Shown here: positions 1 to 6,834 of the stretch, piece after piece
Layout of the letters: every line of letters starts with the position of its first letter
Numbering within the stretch: position 1 is the first letter of the stretch
Source: DASVDK01 sp036562265 [NCBI: Thermodesulfobacteriota bacterium]
Lineage (GTDB): Bacteria > DASVDK01
NCBI GenBank assembly: GCA_036562265.1
Contig: DATCKS010000387.1
Location: 1-12,047 of the forward strand
Direction: 5' to 3'
DNA length: 12,047 nt
Notes under the pieces: generated by a model
Database searches by the model: none
Seen by the model: the letters and a program-made list of their open reading frames with translations, nothing else
What the model was told of the DNA's origin: nothing
Program-made: the position numbers and the translations under genes

Positions 1-1131
1 CGCCCGACGCCCGAACTCGGCGAGCATCGCGAGACGGGCCCGGACGCGCGCCACCTCCCTGCCGAGCTCCGCCCAGGCCCCGATGCCGTGCGCCAGCATG
101 GTCGCGATGCCGGCGACCGCGAAGACGCCCGCCGGCAGGCGGACGCCGCCTTGCGCGGCCGCCGCCACCGCCGCGAGGCCGGCGATCCCCGGCAGCCCCG
201 CCAGCGCGAGCGCGACGCCCCGCCGCCGCCCCCTCGCGACCAGGAGCGCCGGCAGCGCGAGTCCGACCGCCGCGAGCCCCGCATGGGCGTTGCCGACGAC
301 GCGCGGGCCGCCGCCGCCGAGCACCGTGTCGGTGATGTGCGCCTGGATCTGGACGCCCGGCGTGATGCGGCCGAGCGGCGTCGCGCGGAAGTCCTGCAGC
401 TCGAGCGCCGTGGCGCCGACGAGCACGATCCGATCGCGAAAGACCTCGTCCGGCACGCGCCCGGCCAGCACGTCCGCGTACGAGACGACCGGCGGCCGCC
501 CGGCAGTGAAGTCGAGCCAGAGGTCGCCGCCGCCGGCCGCCGCCGCGAGGCGCTCGGCCGGGACGCCGGCGGCGAGTCGCGCCGCCTCGAGGCCGAAGGC
601 GTAGATCGGCTCGCCGCCGATCGTGTCGCGCAGCGACGCGCGCCTGACCGCGCCGTCGGGGTCGATCGGGACGAGGATGCTCCCGACGGCCGCGGCCCCC
701 TCGGCGAGGATCGGCAAGGGGACGTTCGCGTACTCGAGGGTAAGCCCGTTCGCGAGGACCCGCTCCTCCTTGAAGGCCGCCAGGAGGACGCGCCCCGAGC
801 GGTGGACGGCCCGGGCGAGGGCGGCGTCCTCCTCGGGATGGCTCGAGCTGCTGAAGTCGATGTCGAGCCCGATGACCCGGGCGCCGGCCGCGGTGAGGCG
901 ATCGACGAGCGCCGCGTGGCGCGACCTCGGCCAGGGCCACCCCTCGAGCTCCCGGAGGCTCGCCTGGTCGATGGCCACGACGACGACCGGCCCGGCGTAC
1001 GGCCGCTCGAGCAGGCGGGTCAGACGATCGTGGACGGCCCGGTCCAGGAGGCCGGTGAGCCCGACGAGGACGGCCGCGCCGACCGCGCAGGCGACGGACA
1101 GGAGCTGCACGACGAGCGGCGTGCGAATCAC
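1..1131 (-). CDS. CHASE2-domain membrane sensor protein, N-terminal part (C-terminus beyond window edge)
   Basis: An uninterrupted frame of 377 codons runs from a GTG at 1131 to the window edge. The GTG follows a GGGGGAGGG ribosome site, and no ATG lies upstream in frame. Residues about 7-27 form a membrane helix. A CHASE2 extracytoplasmic sensory domain follows (about 45-275), recognisable from a beta strand with 'AIDQASL' (53-59), 'WPWPR' (65-69), 'RIVLVGATA' (234-242) and 'TPLGRITPGVQIQA' (251-264). Three hydrophobic helices follow (about 283-299, 305-325, 330-350). The charged segment after them (354-377) begins the cytoplasmic part. In known CHASE2 proteins this layout delivers an external signal to an adenylate cyclase, histidine kinase or Ser/Thr kinase; the output domain here is outside the window, so the enzyme type cannot be named. 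The gene is divergent from the MFS gene at 1262. Confidence is high for CHASE2, none for the output. Confidence 0.85.
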   Translation of the reverse strand, partial: MIRTPLVVQLLSVACAVGAAVLVGLTGLLDRAVHDRLTRLLERPYAGPVVVVAIDQASLRELEGWPWPRSRHAALVDRLTAAGARVIGLDIDFSSSSHPEEDAALARAVHRSGRVLLAAFKEERVLANGLTLEYANVPLPILAEGAAAVGSILVPIDPDGAVRRASLRDTIGGEPIYAFGLEAARLAAGVPAERLAAAAGGGDLWLDFTAGRPPVVSYADVLAGRVPDEVFRDRIVLVGATALELQDFRATPLGRITPGVQIQAHITDTVLGGGGPRVVGNAHAGLAAVGLALPALLVARGRRRGVALALAGLPGIAGLAAVAAAAQGGVRLPAGVFAVAGIATMLAHGIGAWAELGREVARVRARLAMLAEFGRRA

Positions 1132-1174
1132 GGCGGCCCTCCCCCGGCGGCCGCCCGGCGGGCGGCGGGGGCGG

Positions 1175-1203
1175 ACTCTACGGGCGGCGGGCGGCGGTGT
1201 CAA
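1175..1203 (-). promoter_or_regulatory. Sigma70-type promoter of the CHASE2 gene
   Basis: On the minus strand a perfect -35 TTGACA (1203-1198) is followed by a 17-nt spacer and a -10 TAGAGT (1180-1175). Transcription would start near 1168, leaving a leader of about 37 nt before the GTG at 1131 that contains the GGGGGAGGG ribosome site. Spacing and -35 are ideal, and only the middle of the -10 deviates. It lies in the 130-bp divergent gap between the CHASE2 and MFS genes. Confidence 0.7.
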
Positions 1204-1261
1204 GCACGGCGCGCCCGGGCCCGGCGGCCGTGGAGGTAGGGTATCCCGCGGAGGTCGTCGC

Positions 1262-2485
1262 GTGCCCTCGACTTCGCGTCTCGCCCCGGACGGCCGGCGG
1301 CTCCTCGCCGCGGCGTTCGTCCGCAACGCCGCGTACAGCGCGCTCTCGATCGCCCTCGGCCCCTACCTCGAGGCGCTCGGCCTCGGCGCGGCCGAGATCG
1401 GGTGGGTCTTCACCGCGGCCCTGGCGGGGAGCGCCACCATGACGGTGCTCGTCGCCGCCATCGCCGACCGGGTGGGACGCCGCCGCGTGCTCGTGGCCGG
1501 CGCGGCGCTCATGGCGCTCGGCGGCGCGATGTTCGGCGTGGCGGCGAGCCCGGCGCTGCTGGCCGCCGCCGCGGTGCTCGCCGCCATCAACCCGGCGGGC
1601 CGCGAGCTCGGCCCGTTCCTCACGGTCGAGATGGCCGCGCTGCCCCAGACGACGACCGACGAGGGGCGCACCGGCGCTTTCGCCGCCTACAACGTGGTCG
1701 GGACGCTCGCCGTCGCCCTGGGGTCGCTCGCCGCCGGGCTGCCGGCGCTGGCCGGCCTCGAGGGCCTCGCCGCGCACCGGGCGCTCGTCGCCGCGTACGC
1801 CGTCGCCGGGCTGGCGCTCGTCGCGCTCTTCGCGCGCCTCACGCCGGCGGTCGAGGCGCCGGCCGCCGCGCCGGGCGGGCGCCGTCCCGGCGCCTGGCTC
1901 GGCATCCACCGGTCGCGCCGGAGGGTCCTCGGGCTGTCGGCCCTCTTCGCGCTCGACGCCTTCGGCGGCGGCTTCATCGTGCAGAGCCTCATGGCCTACT
2001 GGTTCGCCCTTCGCTTCGGGCTCGACACGGCGACCCTCGGCGCGATCTTCTTCGGGGCGAACCTCTCCGCCGCCGTCTCGTACTTCGCCGCCGCGCCGAT
2101 CGCCCGGCGCATCGGCCTCCTCAACACGATGGTCTTCACGCACCTGCCGTCGAACGGGCTCCTGGTGCTCGTGGCGTTCATGCCGACGGCGGAGTCGGCC
2201 GTGGCGGTGCTGCTGCTCCGCTTCCTCTGCTCGCAGCTCGACCTGCCGACGCGGCAGTCCTACCTGATGGCCGTGGTGGCGCCCGACGAGCGGTCGGCGG
2301 CGGCCGGCCTCACCGGCGTCGCCCGCAACGTCGCCTACGCGGTGGCGCCGGTCTTCACGAGCGCGACCCTCGCCGTGCCGGCTCTGGGGCTCCCCTTCAT
2401 CCTCGCCGGGGTCATCAAGGGGCTCTACGACGTGCTCCTGCTCTTCACCTTCCGGCGGGTCAAGCCGCCGGAGGAGCTGCGCTGA
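1262..2485 (+). CDS. MFS transporter (substrate unknown)
   Basis: This 407-residue, 12-helix major facilitator superfamily protein of the inner membrane probably exports or imports a small solute with proton exchange. The GTG start at 1262 is chosen because GGAGG (1250-1254) lies 7 nt upstream; the frame is open further upstream but that part is low-complexity and antisense to the CHASE2 gene. The MFS motif A is visible as 'IADRVGRRRVL' (about 67-77) between helices 2 and 3. A Pro/Ala/Gly-rich central cytoplasmic loop (about 195-220) divides the two six-helix halves, and 'PTRQSYLMAVVAPDERS' lies in the second half. Family membership is clear from the hydrophobic pattern and motif A. No residue pattern identifies a substrate. 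The gene stands alone, convergent with the SDR gene, and ends before a strong hairpin. Confidence 0.88.
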   Translation: MPSTSRLAPDGRRLLAAAFVRNAAYSALSIALGPYLEALGLGAAEIGWVFTAALAGSATMTVLVAAIADRVGRRRVLVAGAALMALGGAMFGVAASPALLAAAAVLAAINPAGRELGPFLTVEMAALPQTTTDEGRTGAFAAYNVVGTLAVALGSLAAGLPALAGLEGLAAHRALVAAYAVAGLALVALFARLTPAVEAPAAAPGGRRPGAWLGIHRSRRRVLGLSALFALDAFGGGFIVQSLMAYWFALRFGLDTATLGAIFFGANLSAAVSYFAAAPIARRIGLLNTMVFTHLPSNGLLVLVAFMPTAESAVAVLLLRFLCSQLDLPTRQSYLMAVVAPDERSAAAGLTGVARNVAYAVAPVFTSATLAVPALGLPFILAGVIKGLYDVLLLFTFRRVKPPEELR

Positions 2486-2534
2486 GCGGCCGCGAGCCGC
2501 CGGGATGTGAGGCGCGGGTCGGCCGTAACCCGAG

Positions 2535-2559
2535 GAGGGGGCGGAAGGTCCGCCCCCTC
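2535..2559. terminator. Strong GC hairpin between convergent MFS and SDR genes
   Basis: An 11-bp perfect inverted repeat (GAGGGGGCGGA at 2535-2545, TCCGCCCCCTC at 2549-2559) has a 3-nt loop and lies 50 nt after the MFS stop. No T-tract follows on either strand, so it is not a textbook intrinsic terminator. Its place between two converging genes suggests it ends or protects the MFS transcript. It directly abuts the first 25-bp repeat. Confidence 0.55.
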
Positions 2560-2608
2560 TGGAAAATGGAAAGGCCTGACCCCCTGGAAAATGGAAAGGC
2601 CTGACCCC
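2559..2608 (+). repeat. Two perfect tandem copies of a 25-bp REP-like repeat
   Basis: Two identical 25-bp units (2559-2583 and 2584-2608) have the core GGAAAGGCCTGACCCC preceded by CTGGAAAAT. They lie just 3' of the SDR stop at 2614, so in the SDR transcript they read as the reverse complement. The same unit recurs, inverted, at 6835-6882 and in altered form at 6907-7005. Short, dispersed, partly palindromic (AGGCCT) intergenic units of this kind resemble REP sequences mobilised by REP-associated tyrosine transposases. No such gene is in the window, so the origin is inference. Confidence 0.85.
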
Positions 2609-2613
2609 GTCCT

Positions 2614-3372
2614 CTAGTAGATGGTGAAGCCGCCGTCGATCACGAGGAGGGCGCCGGTGACGAGGCGCGCCTCGTCGGCCGACGCGAGGTAGACGACGGC
2701 GCCGACGACGTCCTCCGGCGCCCCGATCAGCCTGAGCGGGATGCGGGCCAGCCGCCCCTCGCGGAACGCGGGGTCGGCGATGTCCTTGCGGTTGATGTCG
2801 GTCTCGATGAGGCCGGGGCAGACGGCGTTCACGCGGATGCCGTGCGGCGCCAGTTCGACCGCCATGGCCTGGGTCAGCATGCTCACGCCGGCCTTGCTCA
2901 CCGAGTAGTGCGCGAGGTTGGGCGACGGGCGGATCGCGGCGGACGAGGAGAGGTTGACGATGGCGCCGGCAATGCCGCGCTCCACCATGTGCCGCGCCAC
3001 CGCCTGTCCGACGAGGAAGGCCCCCTTGAGGTTCGTGTCGACCGTGGCGTCCCACTCGCGCTCCTCGATCTCGAGGAACGGTGTCCGCTTGAGGACGCCG
3101 GCGTTGTTGACGAGGAGGTCGATGCCGCCGAGCGCCGCGGCCGCCTCCGCCACGAACCGGTTCACGTCGGCGCGGACCGCCGCGTCGCCCTGGACGATGA
3201 CCGCCTTGCGGCCGAATTCCCGGATGGCCGCCGCCGTCGCCTCGGCCGACTCCCGGTCGGCCCGGTAGCTCACGACGACGTCCGCCCCCTCCTTCGCGAG
3301 CCCGATGGCGATGGCGCGTCCGATCCCCCGCGAGCCGCCCGTGACGAGGGCCCGCCGACCCGATAGCCTCAT
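2614..3372 (-). CDS. SDR-family oxidoreductase (3-oxoacyl-ACP reductase / FabG-like)
   Basis: This 252-residue classical short-chain dehydrogenase/reductase is a cytosolic NAD(P)H-dependent alcohol/ketone oxidoreductase. All key motifs are present: TGGSRGIG cofactor loop (11-18), NNAG (89-92), Asn114 in 'DTNLKG', catalytic Ser143 in 'NLSSSAA', Tyr156 and Lys160 in 'YSVSK', 'PG' after strand 6 (186-187) and the 'IDGG' C-terminus. The length is typical. ATG at 3372 is chosen because it overlaps the DUF167 stop as ATGA (3372-3369), a translational-coupling arrangement; a longer upstream extension would only read through DUF167 in another frame. It is the last gene of the yggT-divIVA-DUF167 operon. 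The FabG-like sequence fits 3-oxoacyl-ACP reductase or a paralogue acting on another carbonyl. No acyl-carrier or other fatty-acid gene is adjacent, so the substrate is open. Confidence 0.93.
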   Translation of the reverse strand: MRLSGRRALVTGGSRGIGRAIAIGLAKEGADVVVSYRADRESAEATAAAIREFGRKAVIVQGDAAVRADVNRFVAEAAAALGGIDLLVNNAGVLKRTPFLEIEEREWDATVDTNLKGAFLVGQAVARHMVERGIAGAIVNLSSSAAIRPSPNLAHYSVSKAGVSMLTQAMAVELAPHGIRVNAVCPGLIETDINRKDIADPAFREGRLARIPLRLIGAPEDVVGAVVYLASADEARLVTGALLVIDGGFTIY

Positions 3373-3644
3373 GCTTGCAGTCGTGCCTCCACCGCGGCCC
3401 GGTCGAGCCCCTCGACGTGCAGCCGCTTGCGACGGGCGGCTGCGCCGCCCACGATGATGACCTGGCGTTTGGGGAGATCGAGCCGTTTGGCCAGAAACGC
3501 GACCAGCGCCTCGTTGGCGGCACCCTCGACCGGCGGCGCCTGGAGCCTGACCCGGAGCCGTCCCTCCCGCCACCCCGCCAATTCGGTACGGGAGGCCCGA
3601 GGCTGTACCTCGACCTCCAGCACGCAGGCGGGAGTTTCGCTCAC
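3369..3644 (-). CDS. yggU: DUF167 (YggU) family small protein
   Basis: This 91-residue cytosolic protein of the DUF167/YggU family has unknown biochemical function. The family signature 'APPVEGAAN' (36-44) is intact, followed by helix 'LAKRLDLPKRQV' and 'GGAAARRKRLHVEGL', matching the usual pattern of a small alpha/beta domain of about 90-100 residues. The GTG start at 3644 overlaps the DivIVA stop as GTGA (3644-3641), and its own TGA overlaps the SDR start as ATGA, so translation of three genes is chained. A gene of this family is very often found after divIVA/yggT in bacteria, which supports the assignment. No function should be inferred beyond co-occurrence with the cell-division/envelope neighbours. 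Confidence 0.9.
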   Translation of the reverse strand: MSETPACVLEVEVQPRASRTELAGWREGRLRVRLQAPPVEGAANEALVAFLAKRLDLPKRQVIIVGGAAARRKRLHVEGLDRAAVEARLQA

Positions 3645-4177
3645 GCTCCCCCCGACTGGGGCTTCGCCCCTCCCTCGGCCTTGCGGAAGAGCCTGAGCTT
3701 GTCCTCGAGTTCCGGCGAGTCGGCCGGACGGGACTCGCGCTCGACCTCGAGGAGCTTGAGGTGCCGCATGGCGATCGCGCGGATGTCCTCCTCGAGCGTC
3801 ACGCGCTGGCCCTTGAGGGCCGTGATCTCCTCGAGCACCCGCGACAGCCGCAGGTGGCCGGCCGTGAGGAGCTTCTCGGCCTCCTGCTCGGCCTGCCGGA
3901 GGATGAGCTCCGCCTCCTTCTTCGCCTGCTCCTGGCTCTCCTCGCGGATGCGCTGCGCCATGTGGAGCGTCTCCTGGATCGACCGCTCCCGTTCGCGGTA
4001 CGCGGCCAGCTCCTGCTCCTTGAGCCGCAGCTCGTCGCGCAGCAGGTTCGCCTCGCGCGTCAACTCGGCCAGCTCGTTGGCGAGCATCTCGAGGAAGGTG
4101 TCGACCTCCTTCGTGTCGTAGCCACGGAACTGCTGGCGGAAGCGCTGCTGCTGGATGTCGAGCGGGGTGATCTTCAT
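3641..4177 (-). CDS. divIVA: DivIVA-domain coiled-coil protein
   Basis: This 178-residue DivIVA-like protein belongs to a family that assembles at curved membranes (poles, division septa) and recruits division or cell-wall factors. The N-terminal lipid-binding/dimerisation motif is clear: 'ITPLDIQQQRF' (3-13) then 'RGYDTKEVDTFLE' (18-30). From about residue 30 to 145 the sequence is a long Glu/Lys/Arg/Leu/Gln-rich coiled coil, with a short Pro/Gly-rich tail (150-178). The ATG at 4177 is preceded by GGGAG 8 nt upstream and lies 10 nt after the yggT stop. Its stop overlaps the DUF167 start. The context yggT-divIVA-DUF167 is the common bacterial arrangement. It is shorter than actinobacterial Wag31 and close to the typical DivIVA length. 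Confidence 0.92.
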   Translation of the reverse strand: MKITPLDIQQQRFRQQFRGYDTKEVDTFLEMLANELAELTREANLLRDELRLKEQELAAYRERERSIQETLHMAQRIREESQEQAKKEAELILRQAEQEAEKLLTAGHLRLSRVLEEITALKGQRVTLEEDIRAIAMRHLKLLEVERESRPADSPELEDKLRLFRKAEGGAKPQSGGA

Positions 4178-4187
4178 CGTTCGCTCC

Positions 4188-4505
4188 CTAGCCGGCGACC
4201 GCGCTCGCCCAGTCGCGAATGGTTGGCGGCACCACCATCCGGAGGATGTAGATGATGGCGAGGATGACGATGGGCGACAGGTCGAGGCCGGTGGAGAACA
4301 TGAGCCGCGTCATCCCGGGGACGGTCCGACGCGCCCAGGCGAACACCGGCTGGGTGACACGGGTGAGGAACTGGACGATGGGGTTGTAGGGGCTCGGGTT
4401 CACCCAGGAGATCAGGACCGCGATGATGACGACCCACTGGTAGAGCCAGAGAAAGGAGTCGAAGAGGTTCGCGATGGCCAGGAGGAACCGCGCGAGCACC
4501 GACAT
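4188..4505 (-). CDS. yggT: YggT family integral membrane protein
   Basis: This small two-to-three-helix inner-membrane protein of the YggT family has 105 residues from the ATG at 4505, or 109 from in-frame ATGs at 4517/4514. Members are linked to osmotic tolerance in E. coli and to division/thylakoid organisation elsewhere, but the molecular role is not established. Visible features are an N-terminal hydrophobic stretch, the family signature 'ISWVNPSPYNPIVQFL' with 'VTQPVFAWARRTVP' after it, and a second helix beginning 'DLSPIVILAIIYILRMVV'. The 4505 start is preferred because a good -10 hexamer covers 4518-4513, which would place the mRNA end at this ATG; no convincing ribosome site precedes either ATG. 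It is first in the operon with divIVA, DUF167 and the SDR gene, and divergent from the FAD oxidase. Confidence 0.88.
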   Translation of the reverse strand: MSVLARFLLAIANLFDSFLWLYQWVVIIAVLISWVNPSPYNPIVQFLTRVTQPVFAWARRTVPGMTRLMFSTGLDLSPIVILAIIYILRMVVPPTIRDWASAVAG

Positions 4506-4512
4506 GGCGCGC

Positions 4513-4539
4513 ATCATACCAGACCTGCCCGTCTGTCAA
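4513..4539 (-). promoter_or_regulatory. Candidate promoter of the yggT-divIVA-DUF167-SDR operon
   Basis: On the minus strand there is a perfect -35 TTGACA (4539-4534), a 15-nt spacer and a -10 TATGAT (4518-4513). The hexamers are excellent but the spacer is 2 nt short. The -10 overlaps the upstream candidate ATGs, so transcription from it would start at about 4506 and give a nearly leaderless mRNA beginning at the ATG at 4505. Confidence 0.5.
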
Positions 4540-4549
4540 GCCCTGTCTG

Positions 4550-4558
4550 TGCTACCGT
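4550..4558 (+). promoter_or_regulatory. Weak extended -10 candidate for the FAD oxidase/racemase operon
   Basis: TGCTACCGT (TG at 4550-4551, hexamer TACCGT at 4553-4558) sits 24 nt before the ATG at 4583 and upstream of the GGAGG ribosome site (4572-4576). No good -35 lies at the right distance, so this rests only on the extended -10 and position in the 65-77 bp divergent gap. Confidence 0.25.
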
Positions 4559-4582
4559 CTGGCGGACGAGCGGAGGGCAGCA

Positions 4583-5800
4583 ATGAGCGCCATCGAGACC
4601 GCTGACGTCGTCATCGTCGGAGGAGGGGTCCTCGGCGCCTCGATCGCCTACCATCTCGTGGCCGAAGGCCGCCCGGGGGCCCCGGCCGGCGGGCGGCCGG
4701 GACGCGTCGTCGTCGTCGAGCGCGACCCGGAGTTCGTCCGCGCGACGTTCGCCCTGGCAACCGGGGGCGTCCGGGAGCAGTTCGCGCACGCGGCGAACCT
4801 CGCCCTGGCCCGACACGCCATCGACGTCTACGAGCGGTTCGCCGACCTCCTGGCCGTCGACGGGGTCCCCGGCGAGAGCGGCTACCGCCCCGTCGGGTAC
4901 CTCTTCCTCGCGGACGACCGCAACGGGCCGGCGCTCCTGCGCCGCTACCAGGCCAACCGCGCCGCCGGCGTCCCGGTGGAGCGTCTCGACCACGCCCGCA
5001 TCCTCCTCCTCCTGCCGGAACTCGACCTCGGCGGCATCCGCTTCGGCATCCTCGGCCGCCGCGACGGGCTGATCGAGCCGCGTAAGGTCCAGGCGAGCTT
5101 CGAGCGGGCGGCGCGCCGCCTGGGCGCCGAGTGGCTTACCGACGAGGTCACCGGCATCGAGGTCGACGGCGGGCGGGTGGCGGGGGTCACGACGCGGGGC
5201 GGCCGGCGGCTCGCCACGCGCCTCGTCGTGAACGCGGCCGGCCCCTGGGCGGCCCGCGTCGGCCGCCTCGCCGGCGTCGACGTGCCGGTGACGCCGCTGC
5301 GCCGCCAGGTCTACGTGGTCGAGCCGGCAAGCCCCATGGCGGACGACTGGCCCTTCACCATCGACCCCTCCGGCGTCCACTTCCGGCCCGACGGCGAGGG
5401 GCGGGTCCGGGTCGGCGAGGGGCACGGCGCCGGCCTCCCCGACCCGGCCGACCTCGGCGGGGGGCCCTTCCCGTACGACGCCGCCCGCTTCAAGACGGCG
5501 GTTCTGCCGTCGCTCTCGGGTCGCCTCCCGCCTGTAGCGCGCGGCCGACTGCTCAGGGGATGGGCCGCCCTGCAGGACGACTCCCCCGACCACGCCGCGA
5601 TTCTCGGCGAGCACCCCGACCGGCCCGGCTTCCTGCTGGCGACCGGCCTCTCCGGGCACGGCGTCATGCTGGCGCCGGCCGTCGGCCTCGCCATTGCCGA
5701 GACCATCCGGCTCGGGCGCTCGACCACGCTCGACATCGCGCCCTTCCGCCCGACCCGCTTCGCCGAGGGGGCGCCCGTCGTCGAGGAGGCGCTGCTCTAA
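4583..5800 (+). CDS. FAD-dependent oxidoreductase, DAO family (candidate D-proline/D-hydroxyproline dehydrogenase)
   Basis: This 405-residue protein is of the DAO superfamily (glycine/sarcosine/D-amino-acid oxidases and dehydrogenases), which oxidise the C-N bond of amino or imino acids using FAD. The Rossmann FAD motif is at the N-terminus, 'VVIVGGGVLGASIAYHL' (9-25), with the adenosine-ribose-binding acid at Glu47 in 'VVVVERD'. A mid-chain 'VNAAGPWAARVG' motif and the C-terminal 'GLSGHGVMLAPAVG' FAD-contact segment are also present. The ATG at 4583 follows GGAGG 6 nt away. An unusual Pro/Gly-rich insert (30-42) separates helix 1 from strand 2. The proline-racemase-family gene starts 15 nt downstream, which suggests oxidation of D-proline or cis-4-hydroxy-D-proline. 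That substrate is inferred from context; sarcosine or another N-methyl amino acid is possible. Confidence 0.88.
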   Translation: MSAIETADVVIVGGGVLGASIAYHLVAEGRPGAPAGGRPGRVVVVERDPEFVRATFALATGGVREQFAHAANLALARHAIDVYERFADLLAVDGVPGESGYRPVGYLFLADDRNGPALLRRYQANRAAGVPVERLDHARILLLLPELDLGGIRFGILGRRDGLIEPRKVQASFERAARRLGAEWLTDEVTGIEVDGGRVAGVTTRGGRRLATRLVVNAAGPWAARVGRLAGVDVPVTPLRRQVYVVEPASPMADDWPFTIDPSGVHFRPDGEGRVRVGEGHGAGLPDPADLGGGPFPYDAARFKTAVLPSLSGRLPPVARGRLLRGWAALQDDSPDHAAILGEHPDRPGFLLATGLSGHGVMLAPAVGLAIAETIRLGRSTTLDIAPFRPTRFAEGAPVVEEALL

Positions 5801-5815
5801 GAGGAGGTTCCGGCC

Positions 5816-6823
5816 GTGATCACCGTGAGCCGCACCCTCTCCTGCTTCGACTACCACACCGCCGGCGAGCCCTTCCGGATCGTCGTCGGCGGCGTCGGGC
5901 CGATCCCCGGGACGACCATGATGGAGAAGACGGTCCACGTGCGGGACCACATGGACGCGCTCCGCCGGCAGATCCTCCTCGAGCCGCGCGGGCACGGCGC
6001 CATGTGCGGCGCCATCGTCACCGAGCCGACCGCGAAGGGGGCCGACGTCGGCGTCCTCTTCCTCGAGCCGCTCGGCCCCGTCTACATGTGCGGGCACGGC
6101 ACCATCGCGCTCGCCACCTGGCTCGTCGAGACCGGCCGCGTGCCGGTCTCGGACGGCGGGGCCGAGGTGACGCTCGACACGGCCGCCGGCCTCGTCACGG
6201 CGCGCGCCCGGGTCGAGGCGCGGCGGGTGGTGGAGGTCGCCTTCGAGAACGTCCCCGCCTTCTCCTACCGGCGAGGGCTCGTGGTCGAGGCCGAGGGGCT
6301 TCCCCCGGTGACGGTCGACCTGGCCTACGGCGGGCATTTCTACGCCATCGTCGAGGCGGCCCAGCTCGACCTGCCGCTCACGCCCGAGGCCTGCCCGCGG
6401 CTCATCGACGCGGGGGAGCGGATCCGGCTGCGGATGGAGGCGACCATCCCGCTCGAGCACCCGGAACGGCCCGGCTTCGCCGAGCTGCTCTACGTCCAGT
6501 GGACCGGTCCGGCCGCCGGCCCCGGCGCCCACCGGCGCAACGTCGTCATCGTCGCGCCGCGCGCCGTCGACCGCTCCCCCTGCGGCACCGGCACGAGCGC
6601 CCGCATGGCCGACCTCCACGCGAAGGGGCTCCTGGCCGTGGGCGAACCGTTCGTCCACGAGAGCGTCGTCGGCACCCGCTTCCGCGGCCGCCTGCTCCGG
6701 GAGGTCTCGCTGAACGGGGTGCGCGCCGTCGTCCCGGAGGTGGCCGGCCGCGCCCACCTCGTCGCGATCAACACCCTCGTCGTCGATCCCGACGACCCGC
6801 TCCAGGACGGGTTCCTGATCTAG
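5816..6823 (+). CDS. Proline racemase / 4-hydroxyproline 2-epimerase family protein
   Basis: This 335-residue protein of the PLP-independent proline racemase family inverts C-alpha of proline or hydroxyproline by a two-base mechanism. Both catalytic cysteines are visible: Cys92 in 'MCGHGT' (91-96) and Cys256 in 'SPCGTGTSARM' (254-264), with Asp252 just before. A Cys/Cys pair argues for a racemase/epimerase rather than trans-3-hydroxy-L-proline dehydratase, where the first position is Ser or Thr. 'EPRGHGAMCGAIVTEP' (56-71) is another family block; Cys64 in it is extra. The GTG start at 5816 is supported by GAGGAGG (5801-5807) 8 nt upstream. It is cotranscribed with the FAD oxidase. Together they would epimerise an L-imino acid then oxidise the D-form. 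L-proline versus trans-4-hydroxy-L-proline cannot be decided from sequence alone. Confidence 0.9.
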   Translation: MITVSRTLSCFDYHTAGEPFRIVVGGVGPIPGTTMMEKTVHVRDHMDALRRQILLEPRGHGAMCGAIVTEPTAKGADVGVLFLEPLGPVYMCGHGTIALATWLVETGRVPVSDGGAEVTLDTAAGLVTARARVEARRVVEVAFENVPAFSYRRGLVVEAEGLPPVTVDLAYGGHFYAIVEAAQLDLPLTPEACPRLIDAGERIRLRMEATIPLEHPERPGFAELLYVQWTGPAAGPGAHRRNVVIVAPRAVDRSPCGTGTSARMADLHAKGLLAVGEPFVHESVVGTRFRGRLLREVSLNGVRAVVPEVAGRAHLVAINTLVVDPDDPLQDGFLI

Positions 6824-6834
6824 CCACCCCATTG

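Noticed and set aside
88-1239. Plus-strand frames over the first 1.2 kb
   Set aside because: They are antisense to the CHASE2 gene, whose translation shows a clear fold, ribosome site and promoter.
1214-1242. Promoter for the MFS gene at 1262 (TAGGGT at 1237-1242)
   Set aside because: There is no matching -35 at a sensible distance, and the start would fall in the ribosome site.
1178-3523. Very long minus-strand open frame crossing the MFS and SDR genes
   Set aside because: It is antisense to the MFS gene and out of frame with the SDR gene, has Arg/Gly/Glu-rich low-complexity composition typical of alternative frames in GC-rich DNA, and shows no domain.
4514-6832. Long minus-strand open frame opposite the FAD oxidase and racemase
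   Set aside because: The sense strand carries two clear enzyme genes with ribosome sites. The antisense product is charged low-complexity sequence without motifs.
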